Shown: in pieces, positions 30,799-41,650 of the stretch | Position numbering within the stretch: the stretch's first letter is position 1 | How the letters are laid out: each line of letters starts with the position of its first letter | NCBI GenBank assembly: GCA_963281155.1 | Contig: CAUJLY010000002.1 | Coordinates: 7,254,001-7,318,000 of the forward strand | Direction: 5' to 3' | Origin: Rhabditophanes sp. KR3021 | Lineage: Eukaryota > Nematoda > Chromadorea > Rhabditida > Alloionematidae | DNA length: 64,000 nucleotides | Program-made: the position numbers and the translations under genes | The notes under the pieces: model-generated | What the model saw: only the letters and a program-made list of their open reading frames with translations | Database searches by the model: none | What the model was told of the DNA's origin: nothing

Positions 30799-32745
30799 TT
30801 AAGCAAAACGAGAATGGACTTTGTTTATTTGTCCTACTAAATTATCAGTTTGGCTTTCAATCCAAGTGAGGGTGTCGATTTGTTGTCGCAAACACCTTTG
30901 AATATCCCGTCCAACATTGCTACTATCGGATTCCTCGATTTTGGTGGGATCAAAGGTGGGATCTACGAGATTAACAATTTGATTTACTTGGTCCATGATG
31001 TCGGTGATGTCGTCGTCGACTTGTTTCAATTGCATGTCCACATTCACTTGAAGTTGAAATATCTTTTGTCTTGTGATGTCGGAGTAGGAGGAAGGCATGA
31101 CACCGTCTTTGAATGTTAAGGGATCATTCCATTCACCCAATCCGACCGCTTTTTCCATTGATTCAATTGCATCTCCAAGATCTCTTTGTTGTTGACCCAA
31201 TAATTCTACTTCATATCTCAGGATTTCCTTATCTTTTTCCAATTGAGTCAATTCAGTGCTTACGGAGATTATATTGTTCTGATTTTGCTTCAACACAGAA
31301 TCATATGCATTTAATTCGAGGGCATTCCCCAAAAATGCTTTTTCCTGTGTCATAAAATCAACTGTTAATCTCTCCAGCATTTGTTCAAACTTCTTGAAAA
31401 CAACCGGTTGTGAGGCTTCGGAGATGGCTTTAGCCGTGGCTTGGAGTGTTGATTCCCCCACAATAGAGGGTCTTTGATTAGTTCCATGTGGCGTGGAACT
31501 TGCTGCAGGATTTCCAAACGTAATATTGCTTTTGGGAGTTGCCAAAGGTTGTCCTAATTTAGAATCTCGTACCACAGGTTTTGGTGTTTCTAACCCTCCG
31601 AACAGTGATGCTTGTGGTCCAGTGTCCCCGGTAGTAGTTGGTGCCTTATTGAATAAAGATCCAGTTGCGGCAGTAGTTGGAGGCAAACTGAATAAAGACG
31701 ATCCACTTGTTTGTGTTGCACCACCGGTCGTCGTCGTATCCGCCTTATTGAATAAGGAAGATCCAGCTGCTGGTTGCGTAACTCCTGCTGCAGCCCCAAA
31801 TAATGAACCTCCTGTACCTTGTGTCCCTACAGCAGTAGTAGTGGGTGGCACACTGAATAAAGACGACCCACTAGTTTGTGTTGTACCTGCTGTAGCCGTA
31901 GTTGGTGGCTTATTGAACAAGGAAGAACCGCCCGTTGGTTGAGTAACTCCTGCCGACCCAAACAATGAAGACCCTGCACCTGGGGCTGTACCACCTGTTT
32001 TACCAAACAACGAAGAAGTTGTAGTTGAAGGAGGTGCTCCTCCAAATAAGGATGAACCTTGAGTTGTTGTTGTGGCAGTTGGAGCGGCCGTTCCAAAAAG
32101 AGATGGGGGTGCGGTAGTTGGTTGAGATGTAGTATTGGCCCCAAACAATGATGGTTTTGAAGTAGCAGTACCGGCTTGAGATGGGGTGGCGTTTCCGAAT
32201 AGAGAAGATGCAGGGGCAGCAGTTCCGGTTTGAGTTGGTCCTGAGGTAGTGCTTCCAAATAGGGAGGATGCAGGAGCAGTTCCGAATTGAGTGGATGCAG
32301 GAGCAGCGGTTCCGAATTGAGTGGATGCAGGGGCTGCTCCTCCGAACAAAGAAGTAGATGAGGAAGCAGTTCCAAACAAGTTTGATGCAGGAGCAGCAGT
32401 TCCAAACAAGTTTGACGCAGGGGCGGCAGACCCAAACAAGTTTGATGCAGGGGCGGCAGTTCCAAACAGATTTGATGAAGGAGCCCCTGATTGAGCTGCT
32501 GGAGCAGTACCAAACTGAGTGGTTGGAGCAGCAGTTGTGGAATTACCGAACAACGAGGGTGTTGAGGCAGTATTTCCAAAAAGTGATGGGGTAGAGGCAG
32601 AATTTCCAAATAGGGAAGGAGCCGCGCCAAATTGAGTTGCCGGCGCAGCAGCCCCAAATTGTGTTGCTGGAGCAGCGTTTCCGAATAGATTAGTAGGAGC
32701 TGCAGAAGCTGCTGAAGTAGACGTTGATTTACCGAAACCGAACAT
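30799..32745 (-). CDS. NUP62: Nucleoporin NUP62 homologue
   Basis: Single exon, 648 aa. Residues 1-420 are an FG domain with many SLFG, NLFG and xQFG motifs in Ala/Thr/Ser-rich spacers, including near-perfect tandem APASNLFGTA units. Residues 445-648 form the Nsp1_C coiled-coil region, with FKKFEQMLERLTVDFMTQEK, ELNAYDSVLKQNQNNI and LGQQQRDLGDAIESMEKAVG. Near the end QIDTLTWIESQTDNLVGQI parallels the HMDSLQWIDQNSALLQRKV of vertebrate NUP62. In the family it forms the central channel with NUP54 and NUP58. It is intronless, which is unusual beside the short-intron neighbours but also true of the VWA and PHYHIP-like genes. Confidence 0.93.
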   Translation of the reverse strand: MFGFGKSTSTSAASAAPTNLFGNAAPATQFGAAAPATQFGAAPSLFGNSASTPSLFGNTASTPSLFGNSTTAAPTTQFGTAPAAQSGAPSSNLFGTAAPASNLFGSAAPASNLFGTAAPASNLFGTASSSTSLFGGAAPASTQFGTAAPASTQFGTAPASSLFGSTTSGPTQTGTAAPASSLFGNATPSQAGTATSKPSLFGANTTSQPTTAPPSLFGTAAPTATTTTQGSSLFGGAPPSTTTSSLFGKTGGTAPGAGSSLFGSAGVTQPTGGSSLFNKPPTTATAGTTQTSGSSLFSVPPTTTAVGTQGTGGSLFGAAAGVTQPAAGSSLFNKADTTTTGGATQTSGSSLFSLPPTTAATGSLFNKAPTTTGDTGPQASLFGGLETPKPVVRDSKLGQPLATPKSNITFGNPAASSTPHGTNQRPSIVGESTLQATAKAISEASQPVVFKKFEQMLERLTVDFMTQEKAFLGNALELNAYDSVLKQNQNNIISVSTELTQLEKDKEILRYEVELLGQQQRDLGDAIESMEKAVGLGEWNDPLTFKDGVMPSSYSDITRQKIFQLQVNVDMQLKQVDDDITDIMDQVNQIVNLVDPTFDPTKIEESDSSNVGRDIQRCLRQQIDTLTWIESQTDNLVGQINKVHSRFA

Positions 32746-33566
32746 TTGAGAAAATAATACAAATGGTGATTAAGAAATTTAGCGCAACGATGTAATGTAG
32801 ATGCTTTTTAAAATGCTGTACGTTGCTTCCCAAAAACAATCGCGTTAAGATTGAGTGAGACATTCAAACAGGTCGTTTAGAGGATATATTACATACATTC
32901 GTGACTTAAAATTACTTCAAGGCAAATCATCAAATTTGTTAGGCTGAATAATTTGACAAGAACGAATAAATTACAAATGGTAATCCAATTTTGTTCATTT
33001 TTTGGATAACCACCATTTGTTTATTTTAGGCAAAAGTTCAGTAATTTTAAATGTCCAGATGATGAAATAATCTTAATTTTACCATATCAATTATTGCATT
33101 AGCATACGATTTGATAGTATATCATTTACACAGAAGGGGTTAAGTACTTGATCAAATTCCAGGTACCTACACATGAGATTAAAAGCAATAAAGGTAGGAT
33201 ACACTGTCTTTGAATTTAAAAAATTTGGCACAAATATTATACGGAACCTTTTAAATTTGAGATTCATTGATATTCTTCTTCGTTTTTTATCACAATACGA
33301 GATGTTTTATAATTTAATTCAGTGTTATCTACTGACTCTACAACAATAAGTTACTGTTTCGATACACTAATAAACGATATTTTTTAAAGTGTGATTAAAG
33401 TAACTTATTGCCAGCTTCTGTTTTGGCCGACCATTTATTTTCCCAATGAATTGAAGAAGAACTTTCGTACCAAATTGGTCGCATATCGTTACATTGGAAC
33501 AGCGTATTATTCAATTAGCAACACGGAACAATATGATTACATTGTTTAATTCTTACTTCCACTAAA
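32746..33566. other. Divergent intergenic NUP62 / nucleotidyltransferase 2
   Basis: Head-to-head spacer of about 820 nt, presumably both promoters. No gene. Confidence 0.5.
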
Positions 33567-34955
33567 ATGCCCAAACATTCTAATATTTTAACCATGCCGT
33601 CAAGGTCATTGACCTACCTAATGAATCATATTCCTCCATTTTGGAAAGGGAGTGATATTAAATACCAACTAGATAGTGCCGTCAACTTACTATGTCTTCA
33701 ATTTGAAAAGCTCTGCATTCAAACGAATGAAAAAATTAAAAGGAATGGTATTTCGAAATCACATGTTTTTCTTACTATTCGATCAGAAAATGGTGCAAAA
33801 TCATTATTAGTTACGAATACAGTACTTGTTACTAGTGATAAAATAATTGAGAAGATTAAGAATTTGAAAAATATGGACAAATTTACCTTTGAATTGGAAC
33901 GCTTCAGTTGGAGACATAGACAAGTAAGTAAGATATTTAAATTTTTTACCAATAATTTCAAGAAAAAGGACATGTTTGTTGCGAAGACTCGTATGGCGGC
34001 ACTCATTGATTCAGTTGTGGTAAAAGAGTGTTATCCACAATCAAAAACATTCCTTACCGGATCCACCCTAACTTACTTGGGCTTCCATAAAAGTGATCTA
34101 GATTTATGTATTTTTGTTGATCCAACTCTAGGAAATAATTGTTTGATTCAAAAAGACAAAGCCAAGTATCGTCCACATTTGGTGAAGATTCAAAAGCGAT
34201 TTGTAGCCAAATTTGGTGATATTATCGAATCAACGAAAATTATCACAGCAACTGTTCCAATACTCCGTATATACTTGAACCCCGATTATGATGACTTGGA
34301 AATAGATATTAGTCTTCATAATGTACCTGGAATCCTCAACACCAAACTACTACATTATTACTCCAGGTTAGTTCATTTTATCAACTTTTTCCTAATGCCT
34401 GAGTTAAGTTATGACATAAGATTCTCCCAACTGGCCATCATTGTCAAAGCTTGGATGAAAACGTACGAATTTAATGATTCTAGGAATGGCTTTTTCAATT
34501 CCTACTCTATTTCCTTGATGGTTTTACATTATTTGCAATGCGGAATTACACCTCCAATATTACCGAATTTACTAAAACTAAAAGGTTCCTTTTTTGATTT
34601 TAACAACTTGGATAATACCTTCTTTCAACCAATCAAAATTAATCCCTTAATTGAAGTTAACAAACAACCCATCTCCGAACTTCTTATTAGTTTCTTTGAT
34701 TATTACACGAAAGTTGACTTTAACAAATATGGCATAAGTATTGAAAAGGGGGCGTTATTCAAACTCGATACCAAACACAGAGATCCTATTTTTATTGAAG
34801 AACCATTTGAGAAGATGAATACTGCAAGGTGTATGCGCAGAAGAAATTGGAAGCATTACGTGATTCCTATGATGGAGAATACTCTTGACTCATTATTGGA
34901 GGGCAACAATTTTGAATTAAAAATTAATAATCACCCCATTAAAATAACATTTTGA
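33567..34955 (+). CDS. Terminal nucleotidyltransferase (GLD-2/TUTase-like), short form
   Basis: It looks like one open frame, but family comparison shows two introns whose lengths are multiples of three. They are 33924-33962 (39 nt, CAA|GTAAGTAAG...TTTCAAG) and 34367-34408 (42 nt, AG|GTTAGTT...GTTAAG). Spliced exons 33567-33923, 33963-34366 and 34409-34955 give 435 aa and the expected LLHYYSSYDIRFSQLA. Motifs are GSTLTYLGFHKSDLDLCIFV (GS...DxD), LEIDISLHNVPGI, GFFNSYSISLMVLHYLQCG and NKQPISELLISFFDYY. Both intron positions match those of the long paralogue at 24596-26429. The acidic N-terminal extension of that paralogue is lacking. Confidence 0.87.
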   Translation: MPKHSNILTMPSRSLTYLMNHIPPFWKGSDIKYQLDSAVNLLCLQFEKLCIQTNEKIKRNGISKSHVFLTIRSENGAKSLLVTNTVLVTSDKIIEKIKNLKNMDKFTFELERFSWRHRQVSKIFKFFTNNFKKKDMFVAKTRMAALIDSVVVKECYPQSKTFLTGSTLTYLGFHKSDLDLCIFVDPTLGNNCLIQKDKAKYRPHLVKIQKRFVAKFGDIIESTKIITATVPILRIYLNPDYDDLEIDISLHNVPGILNTKLLHYYSRLVHFINFFLMPELSYDIRFSQLAIIVKAWMKTYEFNDSRNGFFNSYSISLMVLHYLQCGITPPILPNLLKLKGSFFDFNNLDNTFFQPIKINPLIEVNKQPISELLISFFDYYTKVDFNKYGISIEKGALFKLDTKHRDPIFIEEPFEKMNTARCMRRRNWKHYVIPMMENTLDSLLEGNNFELKINNHPIKITF

Positions 34956-34998
34956 ATTTACATATTTTAAATTATCACCTTTCAAAATATTTTATTCT

Positions 34999-35161
34999 TA
35001 TTTCGAATTTGTTCTATGTATAATAAATAATTAACTATTTTGAATTTGTTCTATGTATAATTAATAATTAACTATTTTGAATTTGTTCTATGTATAATAA
35101 ATAATTAACTATTTTGAATTTGTTCTATGTATAATTAATAATTAACTATTTTGAATTTGTC
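34999..35161. repeat. 37-bp tandem repeat, alternating A/B units
   Basis: About 4.4 copies of a unit TTTTGAATTTGTTCTATGTA plus a 17-nt tail. The tail alternates between TAATAAATAATTAACTA and TAATTAATAATTAACTA from unit to unit, giving a 74-bp two-unit period. It lies just downstream of the nucleotidyltransferase stop. Confidence 0.9.
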
Positions 35162-35359
35162 CTTACTATTACCGACATAATCTTCATTTTGTTTGGATGT
35201 GGAAAAGAAGACGGCCATATTACAGGATAACGAAAATTTACCAGTTATGTATTTTTGGATTGGATTTAAAATATTATCAAGCAATAAATCAAACTAAATT
35301 TCTGACTTTGAACACCTGCTTTGATAAAAAAAGGGCATTTTCAAAAAACAATTCAAGAC
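35162..35359. other. Short spacer
   Basis: Non-coding; nothing seen. Confidence 0.4.
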
Positions 35360-35782
35360 TCAAAGCCGTATATTAATTAAAAGTAGAATTGTGGAGGGTC
35401 GTGCATTCAAAATATATTTATTGTAAACTCCCATACTATCTATTTCATTTGTGCATTGGTTGTTATCTTTGTAATTTATGCTTACAGGACATCTACAATA
35501 ACTGACTTTCTTATAGGTGGCACGATCCTTTTCGCATAAATTGCAAATGGATTCAGTTAATCCGCCAAAACAATCTCAATTGCTGGAGAAACTTTGAGAA
35601 CATTGAAATAGTTTGTTGTCACCTTTATCATAAAGTAGAGATGGATCGGAAACTAGATTGGAGGCACATTTTAGTGATATAGAATAACGGATGACTACCT
35701 TATACAATAAAAAACTACCAATACTATTAAAATACTGACTGTAATATAAAATGTGTTCCATTAATATTATTGTTGATTTCAT
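35360..35782 (-). pseudogene. ET-module-like fragment with in-frame stop
   Basis: The minus-strand frame has CASNLVSDPSLLYDKGDNKL and QCSQSFSSN, then a TGA, then continues in the same frame with DCFGGLTESICNLCEKDRAT, YKKVSYCRCPVSINYKDNNQ and CTNEIDSMG up to the stop at 35360. The GCLGGL-like phrase and the YCxCP...C pattern recall modules of the GPI-anchored gene at 21101-23016. The tail NARPSTILLLINIRL could be a worn GPI signal. No convincing signal peptide. One stop in an otherwise open 140-codon frame suggests a decayed copy. Confidence 0.45.
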
Positions 35783-35937
35783 AGTGCAAAATTAATCCCT
35801 CAAATATTTATTATAAATAAAACAGAATAATTTTACAAAAAGATATAAATGTTATTTCATCTTTATTTTTGTAGTTCTACTCCCAAAAACAGTGTTGGAT
35901 TATTCATGCTTATACGGTATTCTTATGAATCAAAGTG

Positions 35938-37404
35938 TTAATTCCTTGGGAAATAAATGACTTGCTTTACAAAGTTAATTACATCAAGTGCAACTAATTT
36001 AGGAGCTTGAAATGCGGCAAAATGACCTCCTTCATGTCCTTTAAAATCGTTATACGTCAGCATGTTAAATGACAACTGGAAAATTTCTTCTGGAAGCCTT
36101 TCTCCAATATCATGTGGAAAGGCAGCATAACCAGTTGGAACATTTATGAACATTTTAGATGCCTCCATACTATCCTGATCTCTGAAATGTTCTTTATAAT
36201 ATCTTTGAGAGTTTACGATATTTCCTTGAGTCCAATAGATCATCACATTAGTTAAAAGTTCATCCATTGTAAAATACTTTGTTAATCCGCCATCTTCAAG
36301 ATCAACAAAACGAGGATCAGTCCATGTGGAGAATTTTTCCAAAATGTAAGCAGCAAGACCAAGTGGACTGTCATTCAAACTAACTCCAACAGTATCTGGC
36401 TTAGTAGCTTGTATATGCATATATCCTGATTCTTTCATCACATTCATAAACAGACGCTTTGTACTGTAATTATGGTGGAGTGGGTTTTTGAAAACCAATG
36501 AAGGGGCAATATTGCCTGCAATCGTATAAAACCATTGCTTGGGGGTTGATGGTTGGACAAATGCCATTGTGATGTGTAATCCTTTGCAGTGCTCTGGCCA
36601 GAATCTAGCTAAGTTAGAAACGACCAACGAACCCCAATCAGTTCCAGCAACAAATGCCTTGCCATGTCCTAAACGGGATAATAGTTTCTTAAATATTCTA
36701 GCAGTAACAAGTTGATTAAGTCCGCTTTTCTTTGAGCTGTCAGAGAATCCATACCCAGGTAAAGACGGCACTATCAATTCAAAGGCGAAGTCTATTTTTG
36801 GGTCTACAGTTGCTGGATCAGTTAGCATTGGAATCAATTTATAAAACTCAAGAACACTTCCTGGCCATCCGTGAACCATCTTAAAAACAATAGGTATTAC
36901 AAAGTACCATTACTAAACTTACTAATAATGGATAGACCGTTGTGTATTTATTCTTTGGTGGTTTAGCATGAATATAATGGATGTTGAGGCCTTCAATCTG
37001 AGTTTTAAACTGTGGAAATGCATTAAGCATTGCCTCCTGCTTTTTCCAATCATACTTGTTTAACCAATAGTTCTTAATATCAAGTAGTGCCTTTGTGTTT
37101 ACCCCATATTCGAATGATTTAACATCTTCCAAAGTAGTGTGACCAATACGAGAATTGACTAGTCTATTTTTCAAATCCGTTAGTTCTCCATCTGATACGT
37201 GAATTTTGAAATCTACAATGGCTTCATTATCAGCCTTTTCTACACCACTACCCCAATATTCGTTTTTGGGAAGGACAACCTAAGTAAATAATATTAATAA
37301 GAGTGTGTCACAAAACATACCTCATACTTATTGGAAAAACAATTATAAAAGTTGTATGCAACAATTGCAACTATCACAACCAATATTTTGTTAAAAAGCG
37401 ACAT
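35938..37404 (-). CDS. Microsomal-type epoxide hydrolase (EPHX1/JHEH family)
   Basis: Three exons: 37404-37321, 37279-36923 and 36879-35938; introns of 41 and 43 nt, phase 0; 460 aa, close to the 455 aa of mammalian EPHX1. Residues 1-25 (MSLFNKILVVIVAIVAYNFY) are a membrane anchor. The N-terminal EHN region follows, then the oxyanion segment HGWPGSVLEFYKLIPML and the nucleophile motif AGTDWGSLVVSNLARFWP (Asp). The catalytic His lies in DFKGHEGGHFAAFQAP near the C terminus. The family hydrolyses epoxides to diols on the ER membrane; insect relatives inactivate juvenile hormone. The exon 2/3 join places PLL directly before MVHGWPG, as in the family. Confidence 0.93.
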
Positions 37405-39517
37405 TATGATAAAAAGACCAGGTTGAGCTTTTATTTATATGATAAAATAATAAAAACAACGTTAAACTGCCACAAACAATCGCTACAATCTATTCCAATA
37501 CTTTTCGCTGCCTATGTTTTTGATTACATACAACGTGTGTCTACACAAAATATGCTCTGTATCTATACAAATTAGCACACAATCGAACGTTTTTGTGACA
37601 TACATTTTTCCACATTGCAACTGACTAAAAAACAATTTTGATCATCTGTATAACCACACTGATTGATATGAAGCATACTACAGATATTTATCAAAGTAGC
37701 AATTTATATAGTCAAAATGTGTACTATACAAGGGTGCAACATTAGCCATACTTTTAAGAGAATGATCATATTTAAAATTAACTAATAACAAAAATAACGC
37801 TGATAAATGCTTAAACCCGCAACAATCAAAAAATCATTCTTCTCACCTATTTAACTAAGTCTTGTAATAATAATAATCTTATCTGGTAGAGCACATATAG
37901 GATACATATTGTTTAGAAAATAGGAGATAAAGACAATACAAGAAAAATACGAGACAATAGTCATTTATTATACAAAACATGTATTATTTAAACATAATAA
38001 ATTGCATAAAACAAGCTTAAAAATGACCATTGTTAATAGATTTAGCATAGTTATTTTTAAAATTTCAATTTTGTTCTATTAGAAGCAATCAGCATTTTTA
38101 ATACAGTAATAAAAATATTTTAAGTTTATCTCAGTCAAAGTAACCTTTCGCTGAAGTTCATGATAGACAGAATGAACCAAAAAGGACGATTTTAAGGTTT
38201 TATTAAATGAAGGCAGAATAGATTTGATATCAGTGATATAAGGATTTGGGTACAAGTATATGTTAAAAGAATTTAAGGAGGAAGATTAATAATAGAAACG
38301 GATAACATAGGGGGTTAATCGGGTTATTTGGGGGAATGTGATAAAATATGAATTGGGATGGGGTAAGCACTCGCAGGGTAGTTATAGTTCCAAGAGATAA
38401 ACTTACAACACTTTGAAAGTGAGTCACTTCGAAAGTGGAGAAAGATCCTCGATCTTTACTCAGTATTCACAAAAAAATCAGATTTGTGAATCTGGACTTG
38501 ACCCTACTGTGATACAGATCAAAATTTGAATATTCTATGTAACTTGCGTTGCGGCCAATCATAATATTCGTTTTCAGGTTATCTTTTAGGAAGAAATCAA
38601 TAAGCAGCTCCCAATCAAGCTCTATTATCCCAGAGTACGACCATTGCAACAAAAAGAACTTTCAAAATCATAAACTGAAAACAAATAAAAATATGTTTAT
38701 TCGTTTTTAAATTAAAGATTTAGAGTGAATAAAGTTAAGGAAATTTTCGATAAGAAATAAAGTGCCATATTCTATGTTTGTTTTTAACAGTTAAATTTAA
38801 TACACAAATTAAGCTTAGGCTGAAATGCTAAGTGAGATGATAAAAAATCTTATATTATTACTGATAATTGTCTTTTAGGTTATGATTGATATTTCTTCTA
38901 AATTTGTCTGAGAAGGCAATATACATTAGCTCATACATCATTTGTCTATTCCATCATTTCCTTCTTAAAAGTAAAAATGTACATACATAATCAGAAGAAG
39001 CATGTTTTGACTAAGATTATGCTTTCTTAAGTTTCCTTCCTATCCTTACAACCATGTACATAACCGTTTATAAATAAATTTAAGACGCTGTTTCTTTTAT
39101 ACATCCAAAAATAATAATATACATATTTATCCTTTTTCTAAAGATAAGAAAAAAGGTTTGTGCTTTGAAGGTTGATATTTGGGGTATTTTATCATTAACC
39201 AGTCTTCGATGAAAAGCGTAACAAATTGATGATACACATGGTATGAATACCTTAAAAGTAAACTGATAAACTTTTATTACTCTGCATAAAAATATCAAGT
39301 CCGTAAGGAGATAATAATTAGTGTAAAATGACATGCTTATGCACTCATTATCATATTATCACACTATAAAACAAACTTTATATCTTTTCTTATTTATAAG
39401 AAACTAATAAAGTGTATTATGTATGTAAGTGAGAATGCCATTAAAATAAGATTGGAAGGTAATAAAATTATTAGTTGCATAAGACGATCCTGTTGCATTT
39501 TCTCATCATTCATAGAA
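37405..39517. other. 2.1 kb without a supported gene
   Basis: AT-rich. On the minus strand a signal-peptide-like start (MILKVLFVAMVVLW, about 38672) stops after 18 codons. Neighbouring frames (38652-38467, 39334-39080) have no family features. I see no RNA gene or large repeat. Confidence 0.4.
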
Positions 39518-40279
39518 ATGTTACAGTTTTTAGTTTTCTTGATTGTATCCTTTACCTTGGCGAATGGTGAACAACTAGGATTATATAATCATCATACTGT
39601 GTTGGATGCATTTGCTGCTCAACCAATTAATAATGTTGAGAATCCTAACAATGCCATAGCATACAACATAAATTGCCCTGAAAATAATTTCCTACATTGC
39701 CAACTACAATTTAATAATGTTTATAATATTGCTCCTAATGATGATTGGCGTAATATTCTTGATATCGAAAAAACTGTATTTACTAATTTAATGATTTCTA
39801 AGAAAACTTTTTTGACTGGATGTCAAGCAAGAAAGCAATTTTACCAATGCAATGGAGATAAATATACTACCTGTATTAATAGATATCATCTTTTTTCAAG
39901 AGTTACTAATACTGCCGATATTCCAGCTGCTTATGCATATCCTGCATTTTGGAATAGATTCGACTTTATTTGTGGTGGTGGATTTGGAATTGCAATTGAT
40001 GAATTTTACGCATTAACATCATTGAAAGCACATTCAGATGCTGAACAATGCGCCCTTCAATTTGGTCAAAATATGGCTAATCAACTCAACAGTCTTTGCG
40101 AGTAATTTTAAATTCCTATAAATATAAATTATATTTTTAGTAACACTCAAACTTACATGACATGCATGCAAACTCATTTCATTGCCAATTCGGACAAAAC
40201 ACTAGGTTGGTTTGCTTGTGAAGATGCGAGAACTTCATTTGCTTTGGATTGTCCTAATTTGCGCTGTACAATTTATTAA
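39518..40279 (+). CDS. Secreted Cys-containing protein, T20D4.11-like (DUF19-type)
   Basis: Two exons, 39518-40101 and 40141-40279, with a 39-nt GT-AG intron; 240 aa. The start MLQFLVFLIVSFTLANG is a signal peptide; an in-frame upstream ATG at 39419 would bury it. About 13 cysteines are spread as NINCPENNFLHCQLQF, FLTGCQARKQFYQCNGDKYT, FWNRFDFICGGGFGIAIDEF, DAEQCALQFGQNM and, after the intron, YMTCMQTHF and FACEDARTSFALDCPN. The FDFICGGGFxxxIDE phrase with a trailing Cys ladder is typical of the nematode-expanded T20D4.11/DUF19 secreted family of unknown function. The family assignment is from pattern memory and moderately sure. Confidence 0.7.
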
Positions 40280-40641
40280 AATCTTATGCATTAAACGATT
40301 TTTAATGTTTAATTAGGACCATTTGAATTAAGCAATCTTTGATGTTTATCATTTTGATTAAGTATTGGATAATTGTGGATGGTTTAAAATAAATATATGA
40401 ACTTACTAATGAATAATTGTTAAAAAAGTTAAAAGAGCAATTTCCTCATAATAATATTTTATTTTCATACAACGGTTAGTTAATTGCTTTCAAATACATA
40501 AATACATATGTATGTAACGCATCAGACTAAAATTCATTTATAAGTTCAACTTAAATGCCGAATTTTGATAAAGTCGTAAATATAATTTTATTGTACATAT
40601 ATTTATTCTGCCCTGTTTAATTTAGTCCTGTTTCGTTAGTT
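40280..40641. other. Intergenic
   Basis: 3' UTR of the secreted-protein gene and upstream region of the GPCR; AATAAA-like signal near 40389. No gene. Confidence 0.45.
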
Positions 40642-41650
40642 ATGGTTCTTACATTGCCATATTATGTTGCTACTATTGCATTGTTTCCATTCAGTGTGCT
40701 TTTAGCTATTTATTGTATTTATCGTAATTTTAAGAATGATAAATTTCATCTTAATTTTCGATGTTGTATTATTTATATCAGTATTAATATGGTTTTACTT
40801 GAATTATCTTCCTGTGTAATGTCTATTTTATGGTTAATTAGTGAGTATGCCAATAATCTAACACCTGATGACATTGTAAATCTTAAAGAATTTCCTTACA
40901 TACGAATGTTTCAACGATACTTTTTACTAGGCAATAGATTATCAACGGTGCTTTTATTATTTGAACGTCTAAGTGCTACTATTTATCGGAATGGATATGA
41001 AAGAATGGTATATATTGCTAGAATGAATATTATATTCACTGTCATTATGATATCTTCTTTTTTCCCTCCGGCAGCATTTTGCTTCGTTCATAACTTAACA
41101 ACAACACTTTACAATTCTACATTTGTTGTCATTGATTCAGGATTAATTGTTCTTGTTTTTGTTCTTCAAATAATAAATATTTTATTACGGAAAAGAAAGC
41201 AAATTATCGAGTGCTCTTTAACAGAAAAGTATCAAGTAAACTGATTAACCTTTAATGACATTTTTATAATTCAAATTATTTTAGTTAAATGAAAATATCA
41301 AACTGTTAAATATGGCTATACCAATGATATGCTTAATTATGTTTACCAATATTTTTACAAATACTTATGTAAGCTGGGGATCAAAGGAATTAAATACTGA
41401 AGAGAAGGCAAATATAGCTTACTTTGGAAAAGGAATTTTGTTTTTAGTGTGTCAAATGTATATAACCTTTGCAGCTGTATTTTCCAAAACAAACATTTTA
41501 CCTGCGCAAACGCGTTCAATAAAAATAGGAAATCGTGAAGGCCAACGAGCAATTGAATTGTCCACTAAAAATAAAATTACAAACGACTATTTTGCTATGT
41601 TCAACAGGGTAAACGACAAAGCATTTATTGAAAAAGTAAAGAGTAGATAA
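40642..41650 (+). CDS. Seven-transmembrane receptor, Sre/Srb-like chemoreceptor
   Basis: Two exons, 40642-41235 and 41285-41650; 49-nt intron, phase 0; 319 aa. Helices are visible at YYVATIALFPFSVLLAIYCI, CCIIYISINMVLLELSSCVM, the region FLLGNRLSTVLLLFERLSAT, IIFTVIMISSFFPPAAFCFV, VVIDSGLIVLVFVLQIINIL, MAIPMICLIMFTNIFTNTYV and YFGKGILFLVCQMYITFAAV. The ERLSATIYRNGYE motif after TM3 resembles the ERxxAT...YE signature of nematode Sre receptors. These are nematode-expanded, mostly sensory GPCRs. No ligand can be inferred. Confidence 0.75.

Noticed and set aside
31493..32762. Long alternative frames across the NUP62 FG region on both strands
   Set aside because: Repeat-driven shadows; NUP62 has the coherent domain structure.
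34367..34408. Extra peptide insert in nucleotidyltransferase 2
   Set aside because: Interpreted as an intron because its ends, length and position match the paralogue's intron; not a protein insertion.
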